The position numbers were made by a program, and so were the translations under genes. A stretch of DNA of 64,000 nucleotides, taken from contig CAWABY010000010.1 in the NCBI GenBank assembly GCA_963780395.1, positions 124,001 through 188,000 of the forward strand, read 5' to 3'. The DNA comes from VGBV01 sp963780395 (GTDB lineage: Bacteria; Actinomycetota; Thermoleophilia; Solirubrobacterales; 70-9). The notes below the pieces were generated by a model. That model saw nothing but the letters and a program-made list of their open reading frames with translations, made no database searches and was not told the origin of the DNA. This document shows positions 45,710 to 55,058 of the stretch, piece after piece; within the stretch, counting starts at the first letter, position 1, and every line of letters begins with the position of its first letter.

Positions 45710-46425
45710 CGCTCTCCCCGGCGTGGACGCGGGGCCGAGCGCCGAGGACCGGCGCGAATCCCTGGTCGAGGTCTACAAACAGGCGTCGGTCTGCGTCAAG
45801 TGCCCGCTCTCGGAGACCCGGAACAAGGTCGTGTTCGGCTCCGGGCAACTCGAACGCCGACCTGATGTTCGTGGGCGAGGCCCCCGGCGCCGAGGAGGAC
45901 CGCCAAGGACTGCCATTCGTCGGCCGCGCGGGCAACTTCCTGACTGAGCTGCTGGAGGGGATCGGGATGAGGCGCGAGGACGCCTTCATCGCGAATGTCT
46001 TGAAATGCCGGCCCCCCGGCAACCGCGACCCCCAGCCCGAGGAGATCGACAGCTGCCGGCCCTGGCTCGAGGAGCAGGTTCGGCTGATCGAGCCGCGCGT
46101 GATCGGCACCCTCGGCAACTTCGCCACGAAGCTGCTGACCAGCAGCCAGACCGGGATCACCAAGGTCCGCGGCACCGCACAGCACCACACCCTTGGAGGC
46201 CGCCCCGTGCTGCTGCTGCCGCTGTTCCACCCCGCCGCGGGCCTGCGGACGCCGCGGGTCGCCGAGCAGCTGCGCGAGGACTTCGCGCTGATCCCCGGGT
46301 TACTCGCTGAGCCGGTGCTCGACTTCGAGCCGCAGCGCGAGCCTGCCTTCGCGGGCGCCGCGGGGGAGGAGGAGCAGCCGGGCCCGGTTGAGGTCGGCCC
46401 CGACCAGATGGGGCTGTTCGGCTGA
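45702..46425 (+). CDS. Family 4 uracil-DNA glycosylase (iron-sulfur), frameshifted at about 45846
   Basis: The enzyme removes uracil from DNA. The reconstructed protein of about 240 residues has CVKCPLSETRN, the active-site block GEAPGAEEDRQGLPFVGRAG, NVLKCRPPGNRDP, DSCRPWLEEQ and LFHPAAGLR. The four cysteines (CxxC, LKC, DSC) are those that bind the 4Fe-4S cluster in family 4. An extra C in GGGCAACTCG (about 45846) breaks the frame. GTG 45702 is the start. The C-terminal 40 residues are acidic and end MGLFG. Confidence 0.92.
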
Positions 46426-46458
46426 TTCGCCCTCGTTCGAGCGGCGTAGGATCGGCGC

Positions 46459-47394
46459 GTGCCGCATCCCGTCCGCCACCTCGGGGAGATCGTCCGCTCG
46501 GCCGCGACCAGGCGGAGCCAGCAGCGCGATGATGCCTCGGCGCTGCGGGAACTGGCCGCAGGATCGCTGGGGCTGCCCGCGGGTCTCGGGATCGAGTGGC
46601 TGGGGGTGTCGGGGTATCGGCTCTCCTACGAGGGCAGGGACCTGTACATCGATCCCTACGTCTCGCGGGTGCCGCTGAGCAGCCTGCTGCTGCGCCGCCA
46701 GGCGGTGCCCGATCCCGCGGCGCTCGAGCGCTTCCTGCCCGAGCGAGGGGCGGCGGTCGGAGTGCTGGTCGGGCACACGCACTTCGACCACGCTGTTGAC
46801 GCGCCCGCGGTCGCGAGGCGGTTCGGGTGCAACGCCTACGGATCGGCCTCACTCGTGCATCTGATGGCGCTTCACGGGCTCGAGGACCGGGCGGTCGAGG
46901 TCGATCCCTACCGGACCTACGAGCTGGGGCCGTTCCAGGTCGAGTTCGTGCCCAGCACGCACTCGAAGCTGCTGCTGGGGATGGCGGTCCCGTACGCGGG
47001 CGAGCTCACCTGCGAGCACCTCGATGGGCTCTCGCCCAACGCCTACAGATGCGGCCAGGTCTGGGGCATCCACATCGCCGTCGCCGGCACCAGCCTCTAT
47101 CACCAGGGCAGCGCGGACCTGCTCGACGACGCCGTCCGCCACAAGGGGGTGGACGTGTTCCTGGCCGGGGTCGCCGGGCGCAACTTCACCGAGCGCTACT
47201 GGGAGCGGATCCTGCCGCGCCTGGACCCGCGCGTCGTGGTGCCGACGCACTACGACAACTTCTTCCGGCCGCTGGACGACTCGATGGAGATGATCGGCAA
47301 CGCCCGCATGGGCGAGCTGCCCGGCGAGATCGCTGCCGTCAGCCGCGACGCGACCCTGGCGACGCTGCCGCGCCTGGGCGAGCGGCCCGGCTGA
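46459..47394 (+). CDS. MBL-fold hydrolase of the UlaG/NAPE-PLD-like type
   Basis: The 311-residue protein has a GIEWLGVSGYRLSYEGRDLYIDPY opening, the zinc motif VGHTHFDHAVD, VEFVPSTHSKLLLG, a late GSADLLDDAVRHKGVDVFLAG and VVPTHYDNFF, all MBL features. The substrate is unknown. GTG 46459 is set by TAGGAT (46447-46452), 6 nt upstream, so it appears leaderless. tsaE starts immediately after its stop. Confidence 0.85.
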   Translation: MPHPVRHLGEIVRSAATRRSQQRDDASALRELAAGSLGLPAGLGIEWLGVSGYRLSYEGRDLYIDPYVSRVPLSSLLLRRQAVPDPAALERFLPERGAAVGVLVGHTHFDHAVDAPAVARRFGCNAYGSASLVHLMALHGLEDRAVEVDPYRTYELGPFQVEFVPSTHSKLLLGMAVPYAGELTCEHLDGLSPNAYRCGQVWGIHIAVAGTSLYHQGSADLLDDAVRHKGVDVFLAGVAGRNFTERYWERILPRLDPRVVVPTHYDNFFRPLDDSMEMIGNARMGELPGEIAAVSRDATLATLPRLGERPG

Positions 47395-47395
47395 G

Positions 47396-47803
47396 GTGGT
47401 GGAGCGGACGGCCTCGGCGGCCGAGACCGAGGCCGTGGGAGAGCGGCTGGCCACGGACCTCGCGCCCGGGGACGTCGTCCTGGTCAGCGGCGAGCTGGGC
47501 GCCGGCAAGACGACGCTGATCCGCGGTGCCTGCCGGGCGCTGGGTGTGAGCGAGCCGGTCACCTCGCCGACCTTCACGATCGGGCATCGCTACGGGGGCC
47601 GGGTGCCGGTCGCGCACCTCGACCTCTACCGGCTCGAGGGGCTTGAGGGCGAGGACCCGGCGCTGCTGGACGACTACCTCGGCGATGACACGATCACCCT
47701 GATCGAGTGGCCGCAGGCCGCGGCCCCCGAGCTGGAGCGCGTCAGGGCCCGCGTCGAGATCCGCCACGCGGGCGGGGACGAGCGGGAGATCGAGGTCGGC
47801 TAG
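47396..47803 (+). CDS. tsaE: tRNA N6-threonylcarbamoyladenosine synthesis ATPase TsaE
   Basis: The ATPase works with TsaB and TsaD to make the t6A modification at A37 of ANN-decoding tRNAs. The 135-residue protein has Walker A GELGAGKTT near residue 32, PVTSPTFTIGHRYGGRV, HLDLYRLEG and LIEWPQAA, a full match. It starts at GTG 47396 or 47399, 1-4 bp after the MBL gene. A reverse-strand lipoprotein gene separates it from tsaB. Confidence 0.93.
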   Translation: MVERTASAAETEAVGERLATDLAPGDVVLVSGELGAGKTTLIRGACRALGVSEPVTSPTFTIGHRYGGRVPVAHLDLYRLEGLEGEDPALLDDYLGDDTITLIEWPQAAAPELERVRARVEIRHAGGDEREIEVG

Positions 47804-47822
47804 GGGGTGACAGGCGCGGCGG

Positions 47823-48134
47823 CTAGTTGCCGCCGCCGTACGCGTCCTCGAACTGCTGCTGGGCCTCCTCTGCCTCCTGCTGGAGGGCCTCGGTGTCGAT
47901 CTCGTCAATCGCTGACTCGGCCTGCTCCTGGGCGTCTTCGGCCTGCTGCTGCAGCTCCTCGGTGTCGACCTCGTCCAGCGCGGACTCGAGCTGGTCGGCG
48001 GCCTCGTCGGCCTGGTCCTGCTCGTCGTCGCCGCACGCCGCGAAGCCGGCGCTGAGGCCGGCGATCGCCAGGCCGACCGCGATCGTGCGCGCCCGCCGGG
48101 CGAGTGGCGCGAACCTGGTGGACTTGTCTTTCAT
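47823..48134 (-). CDS. Small acidic coiled-coil lipoprotein
   Basis: The 103-residue precursor has a basic N-terminus, a hydrophobic stretch (TIAVGLAIAGLSAGFAAC) and a lipobox ending GFAAC, then an acidic helix of repeated DEVDTEELQQQAEDAQEQAE-type heptads and a GGGN end. It reads against the tsaE/tsaB direction. ATG 48134 has a GAGGGAGAG ribosome binding site. The function is unknown. The 83 bp to tsaB form a divergent promoter region. Confidence 0.8.
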   Translation of the reverse strand: MKDKSTRFAPLARRARTIAVGLAIAGLSAGFAACGDDEQDQADEAADQLESALDEVDTEELQQQAEDAQEQAESAIDEIDTEALQQEAEEAQQQFEDAYGGGN

Positions 48135-48217
48135 GTCTCTCCCTCAGTTGATGATGGTCTGCTGATGCGAGGTCGTGCGGCCTTGGCATCGGCGCATTGG
48201 GCGCGTGACTGAAATCT

Positions 48218-48920
48218 ATGCCAACGCTCGGATTCGATACTGCAACCGAGGTCCTCACCGTCGCCGTCGCGGGCGGCGGCGGGCCGGTTGGCCGAGGCCG
48301 AGCACGGTCCGGCCGCCGACGGCCGCCCGCGGCACTCCGCGCTGCTGCTGGCCGGAATCGAGCGCTGCGTGGAGGAGAGCGGGGGCTGGCAGGGGATCGA
48401 GCGGATCGCCGTCGGCCTCGGCCCCGGGTCCTACACCGGCCTGCGGATCGGCATCGCGACCGCGCGGGCGCTGGCCCAGGCCCGTCAACTCGAGCTGCGC
48501 GGCATCTCCACCCTGTCAGCGCTCGCCCGCGGGATCGGCGAGCTGCCCGACGCGGCCGGCCGGCCGCGGCTGGCGGTCCTGGACGCCCGGCGTGGCCAGG
48601 CCTTCGCCGAGCTGCACGCCGTCGGTGGTCGGCCGCCGCAGGGCCCGGTGGTGCTCTCGCCGCAAGAGCTGGGCGACCTCGCCCGAGGGCACGATCCAGG
48701 CGCGATGGCGGCAGGGGACGGGGCGCTACGATTTCGGGCGGAGCTCGAGGCCGTCGGCGCCACGGTCGCCCCTCCGGGGGACGCGGCCCACAGGGTCGCG
48801 GCGCGGCACATCTGCGCGCTCTCGGACGTGGTGAGCGCGGCGCCCGCGGAACGGATCGAGCCCATCTATCTGAGAGAGCCCGATGCCAAGAGATGGCGTG
48901 CAAGAGACCGAGGTGACTGA
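48218..48920 (+). CDS. tsaB: tRNA threonylcarbamoyladenosine synthesis protein TsaB, frameshifted at about 48281
   Basis: TsaB is the inactive ASKHA partner of TsaD in t6A synthesis. The segments LGFDTATEVLTVAVAGG (48218 on) and, after the break, LAEAEHGPAADGRPRHSALLLAGIER, AVGLGPGSYTGLRIGIATARALA and LAVLDARRGQAF are the family blocks. An alternative is that translation begins at TTG 48288 in the second frame, but the N-terminal strand LGFDTATEV would be lost, so a frameshift near 48281 is favoured. No -10 at leaderless spacing is seen. Confidence 0.88.
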
Positions 48921-48924
48921 GCTG

Positions 48925-49398
48925 ATGCGGGCCGAAGAGCGCGGCGTTCGGATCCGCCGGCTCACCTACGGCGACCTGCCCTCGGTGATCTCGATCGAGC
49001 GGCGCTCGTTCCCGACGCCGTGGTCGCTGGCGATGTTCGTGCTCGAGCTGTCGAAGCCGTCCGGCATCTGCCTCGCCGCCGAGGACGAGACCGGGCTGAT
49101 CGGCTACCTGGTCTGCGCCCGCTACGACGAGGTCTGGCACCTGATGAACGTCGCCGTCACCACCGAGAACCGCCGCCGCGGGATCGCGTCAGAGCTGGTC
49201 GACCACCTCTTCAAGGAGGCCGGATCGGACGCGCGCTTCACGCTCGAGGTCCGGGTCTCCAACCTGCCGGCGATCGCGATGTACGAGGGCATCGGGTTCC
49301 GCTCGGCCGGCCGCCGCCGCAGCTACTACCACGACAACGGCGAGGACGCCCTGATCATGTGGCTTGTGCTCGAGCGCGCGCGAGCCGGCGTCGCCTGA
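48925..49398 (+). CDS. rimI: Ribosomal protein S18-alanine N-acetyltransferase-like GNAT
   Basis: The 157-residue GNAT protein has IRRLTYGDLPSVISIERRSFPTPW, the acetyl-CoA loop VTTENRRRGIASELV, and LEVRVSNLPAIAMYEGIGF as in RimI. The location between tsaB and tsaD is the conserved one for rimI. ATG 48925 starts 4 bp after the tsaB stop; an in-frame ATG at 48883 would overlap tsaB by 38 bp and is less likely. Confidence 0.9.
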   Translation: MRAEERGVRIRRLTYGDLPSVISIERRSFPTPWSLAMFVLELSKPSGICLAAEDETGLIGYLVCARYDEVWHLMNVAVTTENRRRGIASELVDHLFKEAGSDARFTLEVRVSNLPAIAMYEGIGFRSAGRRRSYYHDNGEDALIMWLVLERARAGVA

Positions 49399-49409
49399 GG
49401 CCTTCCTCC

Positions 49410-50420
49410 TTGCGGCTGCTGGCTCTGGAGACGAGCTGCGACGACACCTGCGCCGCCGTGATCGACGGTGGCAGCATCCTCTCCAACGTCGTCTCCTCCC
49501 AGGCCTCCTTCCACCAGGAGTACGGCGGCGTCGTCCCCGAGGTCGCCTCCCGCCATCACCTGCAGCTCGTCAACGCGGTCACCGACGCGGCGCTGCGGGA
49601 GGCCGACGTCGGACTGGGCGAGCTCGACGCCGTTGCGGTCACCCAGGGCCCCGGCCTGATCGGGGCGCTGCTGGTCGGGCTCAGCAGCGCCAAGGCGATC
49701 GCCTCGGCCCGCCGGCTGCCGCTGATCCCGGTGGACCACCTGCACGGCCACGTGGCCGCCAACTTCCTCGAGCCCGAGCCGCTCGACCCCCCCTTCCTCT
49801 GCCTGATCGCGAGCGGCGGCCACACGCTGCTGGCCGGCGTGCGCGAGCGCGGCTCCTTCGAGGTGCTGGGCCGGACGCTCGACGACGCCGCCGGCGAAGC
49901 CTTCGACAAGGGGGCGCGGCTGCTGGGCCTGGGCTATCCGGGCGGGCCCGCGATCCAGCGGGCCGCCGTCGACGGCGACCCGGAAGCGTTCGAGTTCCCG
50001 GTCGCGATGACGCGCGATCCCGGGCTCGACCTCTCCTTCAGCGGGCTGAAGACGGCGCTCGTGTACCGCGTGCGCGAGCTGGGGGAGGAGCGAGCCGCAG
50101 CGTCGCGGGCCGACCTGGCGGCCTCCTACCAGCGCGCGATCACGGAGCAGCTCGCCGCGAAGCTCGAGCGCGCGCTCGAGGCCGGCGGCTGGGAGGCGCT
50201 CGCGCTGGGCGGCGGCGTCGCCGCCAACGCCGAGCTGCGCGGGCGTGCCGAGGCGATCTGCGAGCGGCGCGGGCTGCGCCTGAAGCTGGTCCCGATCGAG
50301 CTCTGCACCGACAACGCCGCGATGATCGCCTCGGCCGCCCGCTACACCGACCCGATCCCCTACCCCGACTACCTGGGATACGACGCTTTTGCCACTGGTC
50401 AGGATCTACGAGCGGCCTGA
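49410..50420 (+). CDS. tsaD: tRNA N6-adenosine threonylcarbamoyltransferase TsaD
   Basis: The catalytic ASKHA subunit transfers threonylcarbamoyl to A37. The 336-residue protein has LALETSCDDTCAAVI, the metal motif VDHLHGHVAANF, LIASGGHTLL, FDKGARLLGLGYPGGP, FSGLKTAL and LGGGVAANAELR, with a complete C-terminus. TTG 49410 is the start that gives the usual N-terminus. It overlaps the glutaredoxin gene by 32 bp. No frameshifts. Confidence 0.96.
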   Translation: MRLLALETSCDDTCAAVIDGGSILSNVVSSQASFHQEYGGVVPEVASRHHLQLVNAVTDAALREADVGLGELDAVAVTQGPGLIGALLVGLSSAKAIASARRLPLIPVDHLHGHVAANFLEPEPLDPPFLCLIASGGHTLLAGVRERGSFEVLGRTLDDAAGEAFDKGARLLGLGYPGGPAIQRAAVDGDPEAFEFPVAMTRDPGLDLSFSGLKTALVYRVRELGEERAAASRADLAASYQRAITEQLAAKLERALEAGGWEALALGGGVAANAELRGRAEAICERRGLRLKLVPIELCTDNAAMIASAARYTDPIPYPDYLGYDAFATGQDLRAA

Positions 50421-50637
50421 CTGCCACCTCTGCGAGGTGGCGCTGGCCGAGTTGCGGGCGCTGCGCGAGCAGGGCCTTGCATTCGAGATCGAGCGCGTCG
50501 ATATCGAGTCCGACGACCGGCTGCTGCGCAGATACCTCGAGCTGATCCCGGTGATCGAGGTGGAGGGCGAGACCGTCAGCCAGCTGGGCCTCGACCCTGA
50601 CGGCCTGCGGGCGCGGCTCGCTACGGTGTCCCAATGA
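50389..50637 (+). CDS. Glutaredoxin-like protein
   Basis: The 82-residue thioredoxin-fold protein starts LVRIYERPDCHLCEVAL with a CxxC site and carries LIPVIEVEGETV with the cis-Pro, as in the short glutaredoxin-like (DUF836) family. TTG 50389 lies inside the 3' end of tsaD. Its stop overlaps rex by 4 bp (ATGA). A short glutaredoxin beside rex is a recurring actinobacterial pair. Confidence 0.85.
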   Translation: MPLVRIYERPDCHLCEVALAELRALREQGLAFEIERVDIESDDRLLRRYLELIPVIEVEGETVSQLGLDPDGLRARLATVSQ

Positions 50638-51308
50638 TCGACGACGCCGCGAGCGGCGCCGCGGCACAGCAGTCGCCCGAGATCGGGGACGGGGATCGCC
50701 TCTCGCTCGGCGTCGCCGCCCGCCTCTCGCGGTATCTCCAGGTGCTGACGCAGGCGCGCAAGATGGGCAAGGACACGATCTCCTCGCAGGAGCTGTCCGA
50801 CTACACGCACATCAACTCGACCCAGATCCGGCGCGACCTGTCCGGCTTCGGCAAGTTCGGCAAGCGCGGCGTCGGCTACAACGTCGACTCGCTGGTGCGC
50901 GAGATCCGCAAGATCCTGCGCACCGCCGGCCAGCACAACATCGCGCTGTTCGGCGCCGGCAACCTGGGCCAGGCGATCGCCAGCTCCGACATCTTCGCCG
51001 ACCACGGCTTCAGGATCGTCGCCATGTTCGACGTCGATGAGGCCGTGATCGGGCGAACCGTCGGCGGCCTCGAGGTGCGCTCCTTCGACGACCTCGAGCG
51101 CATCGTCGCCGACGAGGACGTCGTCGTCGGGGTGCTCGCCGTCCCCGCCGAGAGCGCGCAGGTGGTCGCCGACCGCCTGGTCGGCGCCGGCGTCAAGATC
51201 ATCTTCAACTACTCCGAGCAGCTGCTCCAGGTGCCGCCCGAGGTCACCGTCCACACGTCGAGCCCGGCGGTCGACCTGCTCTACGCCCTCTACTTCTATC
51301 TGACCTAG
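50634..51308 (+). CDS. rex: Redox-sensing transcriptional repressor Rex
   Basis: Rex senses the NADH/NAD+ ratio and represses respiratory and fermentative genes when NADH is low. The 224-residue protein has a winged-helix domain (LSRYLQVLTQARKMGKDTISSQEL, STQIRRDLSGFGKFGKRGVGYNV) and a Rossmann domain with GAGNLGQAI and AVPAESAQ, ending with the domain-swapped helix VDLLYALYFYL. ATG 50634 is coupled to the glutaredoxin-like gene. No palindromic Rex operator was noticed upstream of this operon. Confidence 0.95.
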   Translation: MIDDAASGAAAQQSPEIGDGDRLSLGVAARLSRYLQVLTQARKMGKDTISSQELSDYTHINSTQIRRDLSGFGKFGKRGVGYNVDSLVREIRKILRTAGQHNIALFGAGNLGQAIASSDIFADHGFRIVAMFDVDEAVIGRTVGGLEVRSFDDLERIVADEDVVVGVLAVPAESAQVVADRLVGAGVKIIFNYSEQLLQVPPEVTVHTSSPAVDLLYALYFYLT

Positions 51309-51316
51309 GAACGCGA

Positions 51317-52543
51317 ATGGCAGTCGATCCCGAGCCGCAGGACTCCGGCCTCGACCTGGAGCGTGTTCGCCAGGCGTTCGAGGAGTCGACCGACTTCACG
51401 ATCGGGCTGGAGGAGGAGTTCGCGATCGTCAACCCCGAAACGCTCGAGCTGGAGCACCGCTTCCCCGAGCTGTTCGAGGCCGCCAAGGCCGACCCCGTGC
51501 TGGCGCCGGCGGTGCGCGGTGAGCTGATCGACACCGAGATCGAGATCCGCTCGGGGCGCGGCGAGACCTTCGCCGAGGCCGCCGGGCGCCAGCGCGAGCG
51601 TCGCGACGCGCTGTTCGCGCTGGTCGAGTCGCAGGGGCTGGCGCTGGCCGCGATGGGGACCCATCCCTGGGCGAACTACCTCGACCAGCGGATCATCGAC
51701 ACGCCCCACTACCAGCTGCTGCAGAAGGACCTCGGCTGGGTCGCCCAGCGGAACAACACCTGGAGCCTGCACGTCCACGTCGGCGTACGCGGGGCCGACC
51801 GCGCGATAGCGGTCAGCGACTGGATGCGCGAGCTGCTGCCGCCGCTGCTCGCGGTCAGCGCCAACTCGCCGTTCCTCGACCGCCGGGACACCGGCCTGCA
51901 CAGCGTCCGCACCGAGATCTTCACCCGAACCTTCCCGCGCTGCGGGGTGCACGATCCGTTCGGCAGCTGGGACGCCTACGCGGACTTCGTCGGTTTCCTG
52001 ATCCGGACGGGAACCGTGGTCGAGTCGACGCAGCTGTGGTGGTCCGTGCGGCCTCACCATGCCTTCGGCACCGTCGAGGTGCGGATCTGCGACGCGCAGA
52101 CGCTCGGCGAGGAGTCGCTCGCGCTCGCGGGCCTGCTCGCAGCGTGCGTCGTCCAGACGGCTCTGGAGTACGACGAACACGGCTACGACGGCGGCGGCTC
52201 GCCTACAAACCGGGGAAGCGGCCCTCGCGGGCCGCTCGGAGGCAACCAGATCGAGGAGAACCTGTGGCGGGCGATCCGCCACGGCATGGACGGCTCCATG
52301 CTCGACTTCCGCAAGCGCACCGAGGTCCCCACCCGCGAGGTCCTCGACGGCCTGGTCGAGTGGACCGGCCCGGCGCGGGAGCGCCTCGGGATCGAAGTCT
52401 CGGTGCCGGAGCGGAACGGGGCCCAGCGCGCGCGCCAGGCGCTCGCCGACGGAGCCTCGATCGAGGAGATCTATCGCGAGACCGTCGCCGACACCGCCCG
52501 CACCTACGCCCCCGAGCGCGTGATTGACTCCGCCCATGGCTGA
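51317..52543 (+). CDS. YbdK-type glutamate-cysteine ligase-like carboxylate-amine ligase (GCS2)
   Basis: The 408-residue protein has the GCS2 pattern: TIGLEEEFAIVNPETLEL, ELIDTEIEIRSGRGE, LAAMGTHPWANY, SLHVHVGV, NSPFLDRRDTGLHSVRTEIF and VEVRICDAQTLGEESLAL. It is related to enzymes that form gamma-glutamyl bonds and, in actinobacteria, to EgtA/YbdK-type enzymes; the product here is not certain. It follows rex by 8 bp and overlaps the next gene by 8 bp. Confidence 0.88.
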   Translation: MAVDPEPQDSGLDLERVRQAFEESTDFTIGLEEEFAIVNPETLELEHRFPELFEAAKADPVLAPAVRGELIDTEIEIRSGRGETFAEAAGRQRERRDALFALVESQGLALAAMGTHPWANYLDQRIIDTPHYQLLQKDLGWVAQRNNTWSLHVHVGVRGADRAIAVSDWMRELLPPLLAVSANSPFLDRRDTGLHSVRTEIFTRTFPRCGVHDPFGSWDAYADFVGFLIRTGTVVESTQLWWSVRPHHAFGTVEVRICDAQTLGEESLALAGLLAACVVQTALEYDEHGYDGGGSPTNRGSGPRGPLGGNQIEENLWRAIRHGMDGSMLDFRKRTEVPTREVLDGLVEWTGPARERLGIEVSVPERNGAQRARQALADGASIEEIYRETVADTARTYAPERVIDSAHG

Positions 52544-52916
52544 CGAGCAGCAGCGGCCCGAAGGCGACGATACGGCTGAATCGGCCGAGCCGGCGGCGAA
52601 GGGCAGTCGGCCTGCCGAGCAGAGCGAGGAGGAGCTGCGCGCGCAGCTCGAGGACCAGATCCGCAACCTCAAGGTCGAGGACGTGATCCTGCAGAGCGCC
52701 GTCAGCATCCTCAACCTGGCGGCCCGGCGCACGGCCAAGGAGGACGAGCGCGACCTGGAGCAGGCGAGGGTGGGGATCGAGGCGGCGCGTGCGCTGACCG
52801 AGCTGGTTCCCGAGGATGCCCGGCCGCAGCTGCGCCAGGCGGTCTCGGAGATGGAGCTGCTGTACGCGAAGCACGCGGGCGGGGACGCGAAGCACGCGGA
52901 CGGGGACGACGGATAA
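52536..52916 (+). CDS. Small acidic helical protein of unknown function
   Basis: The 126-residue product is charged and helical (EEELRAQLEDQIRNLKVEDVI, SILNLAARRTAKEDERDLEQ), with a GGDAKHADGDDG end and no membrane segment. No family is recognised. The start ATG 52536 overlaps the GCS2 gene, so it is translated from the rex operon. Confidence 0.7.
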   Translation: MADEQQRPEGDDTAESAEPAAKGSRPAEQSEEELRAQLEDQIRNLKVEDVILQSAVSILNLAARRTAKEDERDLEQARVGIEAARALTELVPEDARPQLRQAVSEMELLYAKHAGGDAKHADGDDG

Positions 52917-52961
52917 CATCCCGCGCCGCCCTTTCCAGAGATTGACAGGAGCTGAACGAAC

Positions 52962-55034
52962 TTGACTGATTTTCTGACCGATTACGGAGTCGTTTTCGCG
53001 CTCGGCTGCGCCGGTGCCGCCGTCGTCTACGGGCTGCTGATAACCCAGCGCCTGCTCGCCAAGCCGGCGGGCAACGACCGGATGGTGGAGATCTCGGGCG
53101 CGATCCAGGAGGGCGCCAGCGCCTACCTGAAGCGCCAGTACACGATCATCGCGGGGGTCGGCGTCGTGATCGCGCTGCTGCTGATCCCGCTGCAGAACGT
53201 GGAGACGGCGATCGGCTTCGTGATCGGGGGAATCCTCTCGGGCGCCGCCGGGTTCATCGGCATGAACCTCTCGGTGCGCGCGAACTCGCGGGTCGCCGAG
53301 GCGGCACGGGGGGGAATCCCGCCCGCGCTCGACGTCGCATTCAAGGGCGGCTCGGTCACAGGTCTGCTCGTCGTCGGCCTGGCGCTGCTCGGTGTCGCCG
53401 GCTACTACGGCGTGCTCGTGATGCTGGACTTCTCCGACAAGGAAGCCGTGGACGCGCTGATCGGCCTCGGCTTCGGCGGCTCCCTGATCTCGGTCTTCGC
53501 GCGACTCGGCGGCGGCATCTTCACCAAGGCCGCTGACGTCGGCGCCGACCTGGTCGGCAAGATCGAGGCCGGCATCCCCGAGGACGACCCGCGCAACCCC
53601 GCGGTGATCGCGGACAACGTCGGCGACAACGTCGGCGACTGCGCCGGCATGGCGGCCGACCTGTTCGAGACCTACGCCGTCACGGCGGTCGCCGTGATGC
53701 TGCTCGGAGTGCTCACCTTCACGGGCGAGTACGCGCGCGAGGTCGCCATCTACCCGCTCGCGCTGGGCGGAGTCGCGATCATCGCCTCGATCATCGGGGC
53801 GCTCTCGGTTCGCACCCGCTCTGGCAACGTCGAGCTCGCGCTGTACATCGGGCTCGCGGTCTCGGCGGTGATCTCCGCCGCGGCGTTCTACCCGATCACC
53901 GACTGGCTGATGAGCGACCCGCTTCGCCTCGGCCTGGCCGACGCGGGCGCCGACACCATCAGCGTCACCGACCTCTGGCTCTGCGGGCTGATCGGCCTCG
54001 GTGTGACGGCGCTCCTGTTCGTGATCACCGACTACTACACCTCGACTCGCTTCCGCCCCGTGCGGACGATCGCCGAGGCGTCGGAGACCGGGCACGCGAC
54101 CAACATCATCCAGGGCCTCGCTCAGGGCTTCCAGTCCACGGCGGCGCCGGTGTTGGTCATCGTGCTGGCGATCCTCGGGGCCAACGAGCTCGCCGGGATC
54201 TACGGCATCGCGATCGCGGTTATGGCGCAGCTCTCGCTGTGCGGGCTGATCGTGGCCCTCGACGCCTTCGGACCGATCACCGACAACGCGGGAGGCATCG
54301 CCGAGATGGCGGAGCTGCCGCAGGATGTCCGCGATATCACCGATCCCCTCGATGCGGTGGGGAACACGACCAAGGCGGTGACCAAGGGGTACGCGATCGG
54401 CTCGGCGGCGCTCGCGGCGCTGGTGCTGTTCAACGCCTTCCTGTTCGAGCTGCAGGAGGAGGCGCCGGACAAGACCTTCGACTTCAACATCGCCTCGCCG
54501 GACGTGCTGATCGGCCTGCTGATCGGCGGCATCATGGTGTACCTGTTCTCGGCGCTCTCGATCGAGGCGGTCGGCCGCGCCGGCGGCCAGGTGGTCGAGG
54601 AAGTGCGCCGCCAGTTCCGCGAGAAGCCGGGGATCATGAAGGGCACGGAAAAGCCCGACTACGCCGGCTCGGTCGCGATCGTGACCGCCTCGGCGCAGCG
54701 GGAGATGATCCTGCCCTCGCTGATCCCGATCCTGGTCCCGGTGGTGGTGGGGCTGCTCAGCTACCAGGCTCTGGGCGGGCTGTTGATCGGGGTGATCGTG
54801 GTCGGCATCTTCGCCGCGATCTCGATGACGGCCGGCGGCGGCGCCTGGGACAACGCCAAGAAGCTGATCGAGGACGGAGCCTTCGGGGGCAAGGGCTCTG
54901 ACGCCCACGCCGCCTCGGTGACCGGCGACACGGTCGGCGATCCATACAAGGACACGGCCGGCCCGGCGATCAACCCGATGATCAAGGTCGCGAACATCGT
55001 CGCGATCCTGATCATCCCGATCGTCGCGCTGTAG
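52962..55034 (+). CDS. hppA: Membrane-bound H+-translocating pyrophosphatase, K+-independent type
   Basis: The pump couples PPi hydrolysis to proton export. The 690-residue protein has about sixteen membrane segments and the PPi site DVGADLVGKIEAGIPEDDPRNP followed by NVGDNVGDCAGMAADLFE. The sequence GNTTKAVTKGYAIGSAAL has Lys in the position where K+-dependent enzymes have Ala, so it should not need potassium. TTG 52962 has a GACAGGAG ribosome binding site. A strong terminator-like hairpin follows. No frameshifts. Confidence 0.96.
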   Translation: MTDFLTDYGVVFALGCAGAAVVYGLLITQRLLAKPAGNDRMVEISGAIQEGASAYLKRQYTIIAGVGVVIALLLIPLQNVETAIGFVIGGILSGAAGFIGMNLSVRANSRVAEAARGGIPPALDVAFKGGSVTGLLVVGLALLGVAGYYGVLVMLDFSDKEAVDALIGLGFGGSLISVFARLGGGIFTKAADVGADLVGKIEAGIPEDDPRNPAVIADNVGDNVGDCAGMAADLFETYAVTAVAVMLLGVLTFTGEYAREVAIYPLALGGVAIIASIIGALSVRTRSGNVELALYIGLAVSAVISAAAFYPITDWLMSDPLRLGLADAGADTISVTDLWLCGLIGLGVTALLFVITDYYTSTRFRPVRTIAEASETGHATNIIQGLAQGFQSTAAPVLVIVLAILGANELAGIYGIAIAVMAQLSLCGLIVALDAFGPITDNAGGIAEMAELPQDVRDITDPLDAVGNTTKAVTKGYAIGSAALAALVLFNAFLFELQEEAPDKTFDFNIASPDVLIGLLIGGIMVYLFSALSIEAVGRAGGQVVEEVRRQFREKPGIMKGTEKPDYAGSVAIVTASAQREMILPSLIPILVPVVVGLLSYQALGGLLIGVIVVGIFAAISMTAGGGAWDNAKKLIEDGAFGGKGSDAHAASVTGDTVGDPYKDTAGPAINPMIKVANIVAILIIPIVAL

Positions 55035-55058
55035 TCACGAACCAACCGCTTGACATAC

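Noticed and set aside
52203..54908. Minus-strand frame of 900 codons opposite GCS2 and hppA
   Set aside because: It is a shadow of the pyrophosphatase gene; His/Asp/Arg-rich translation without a domain.
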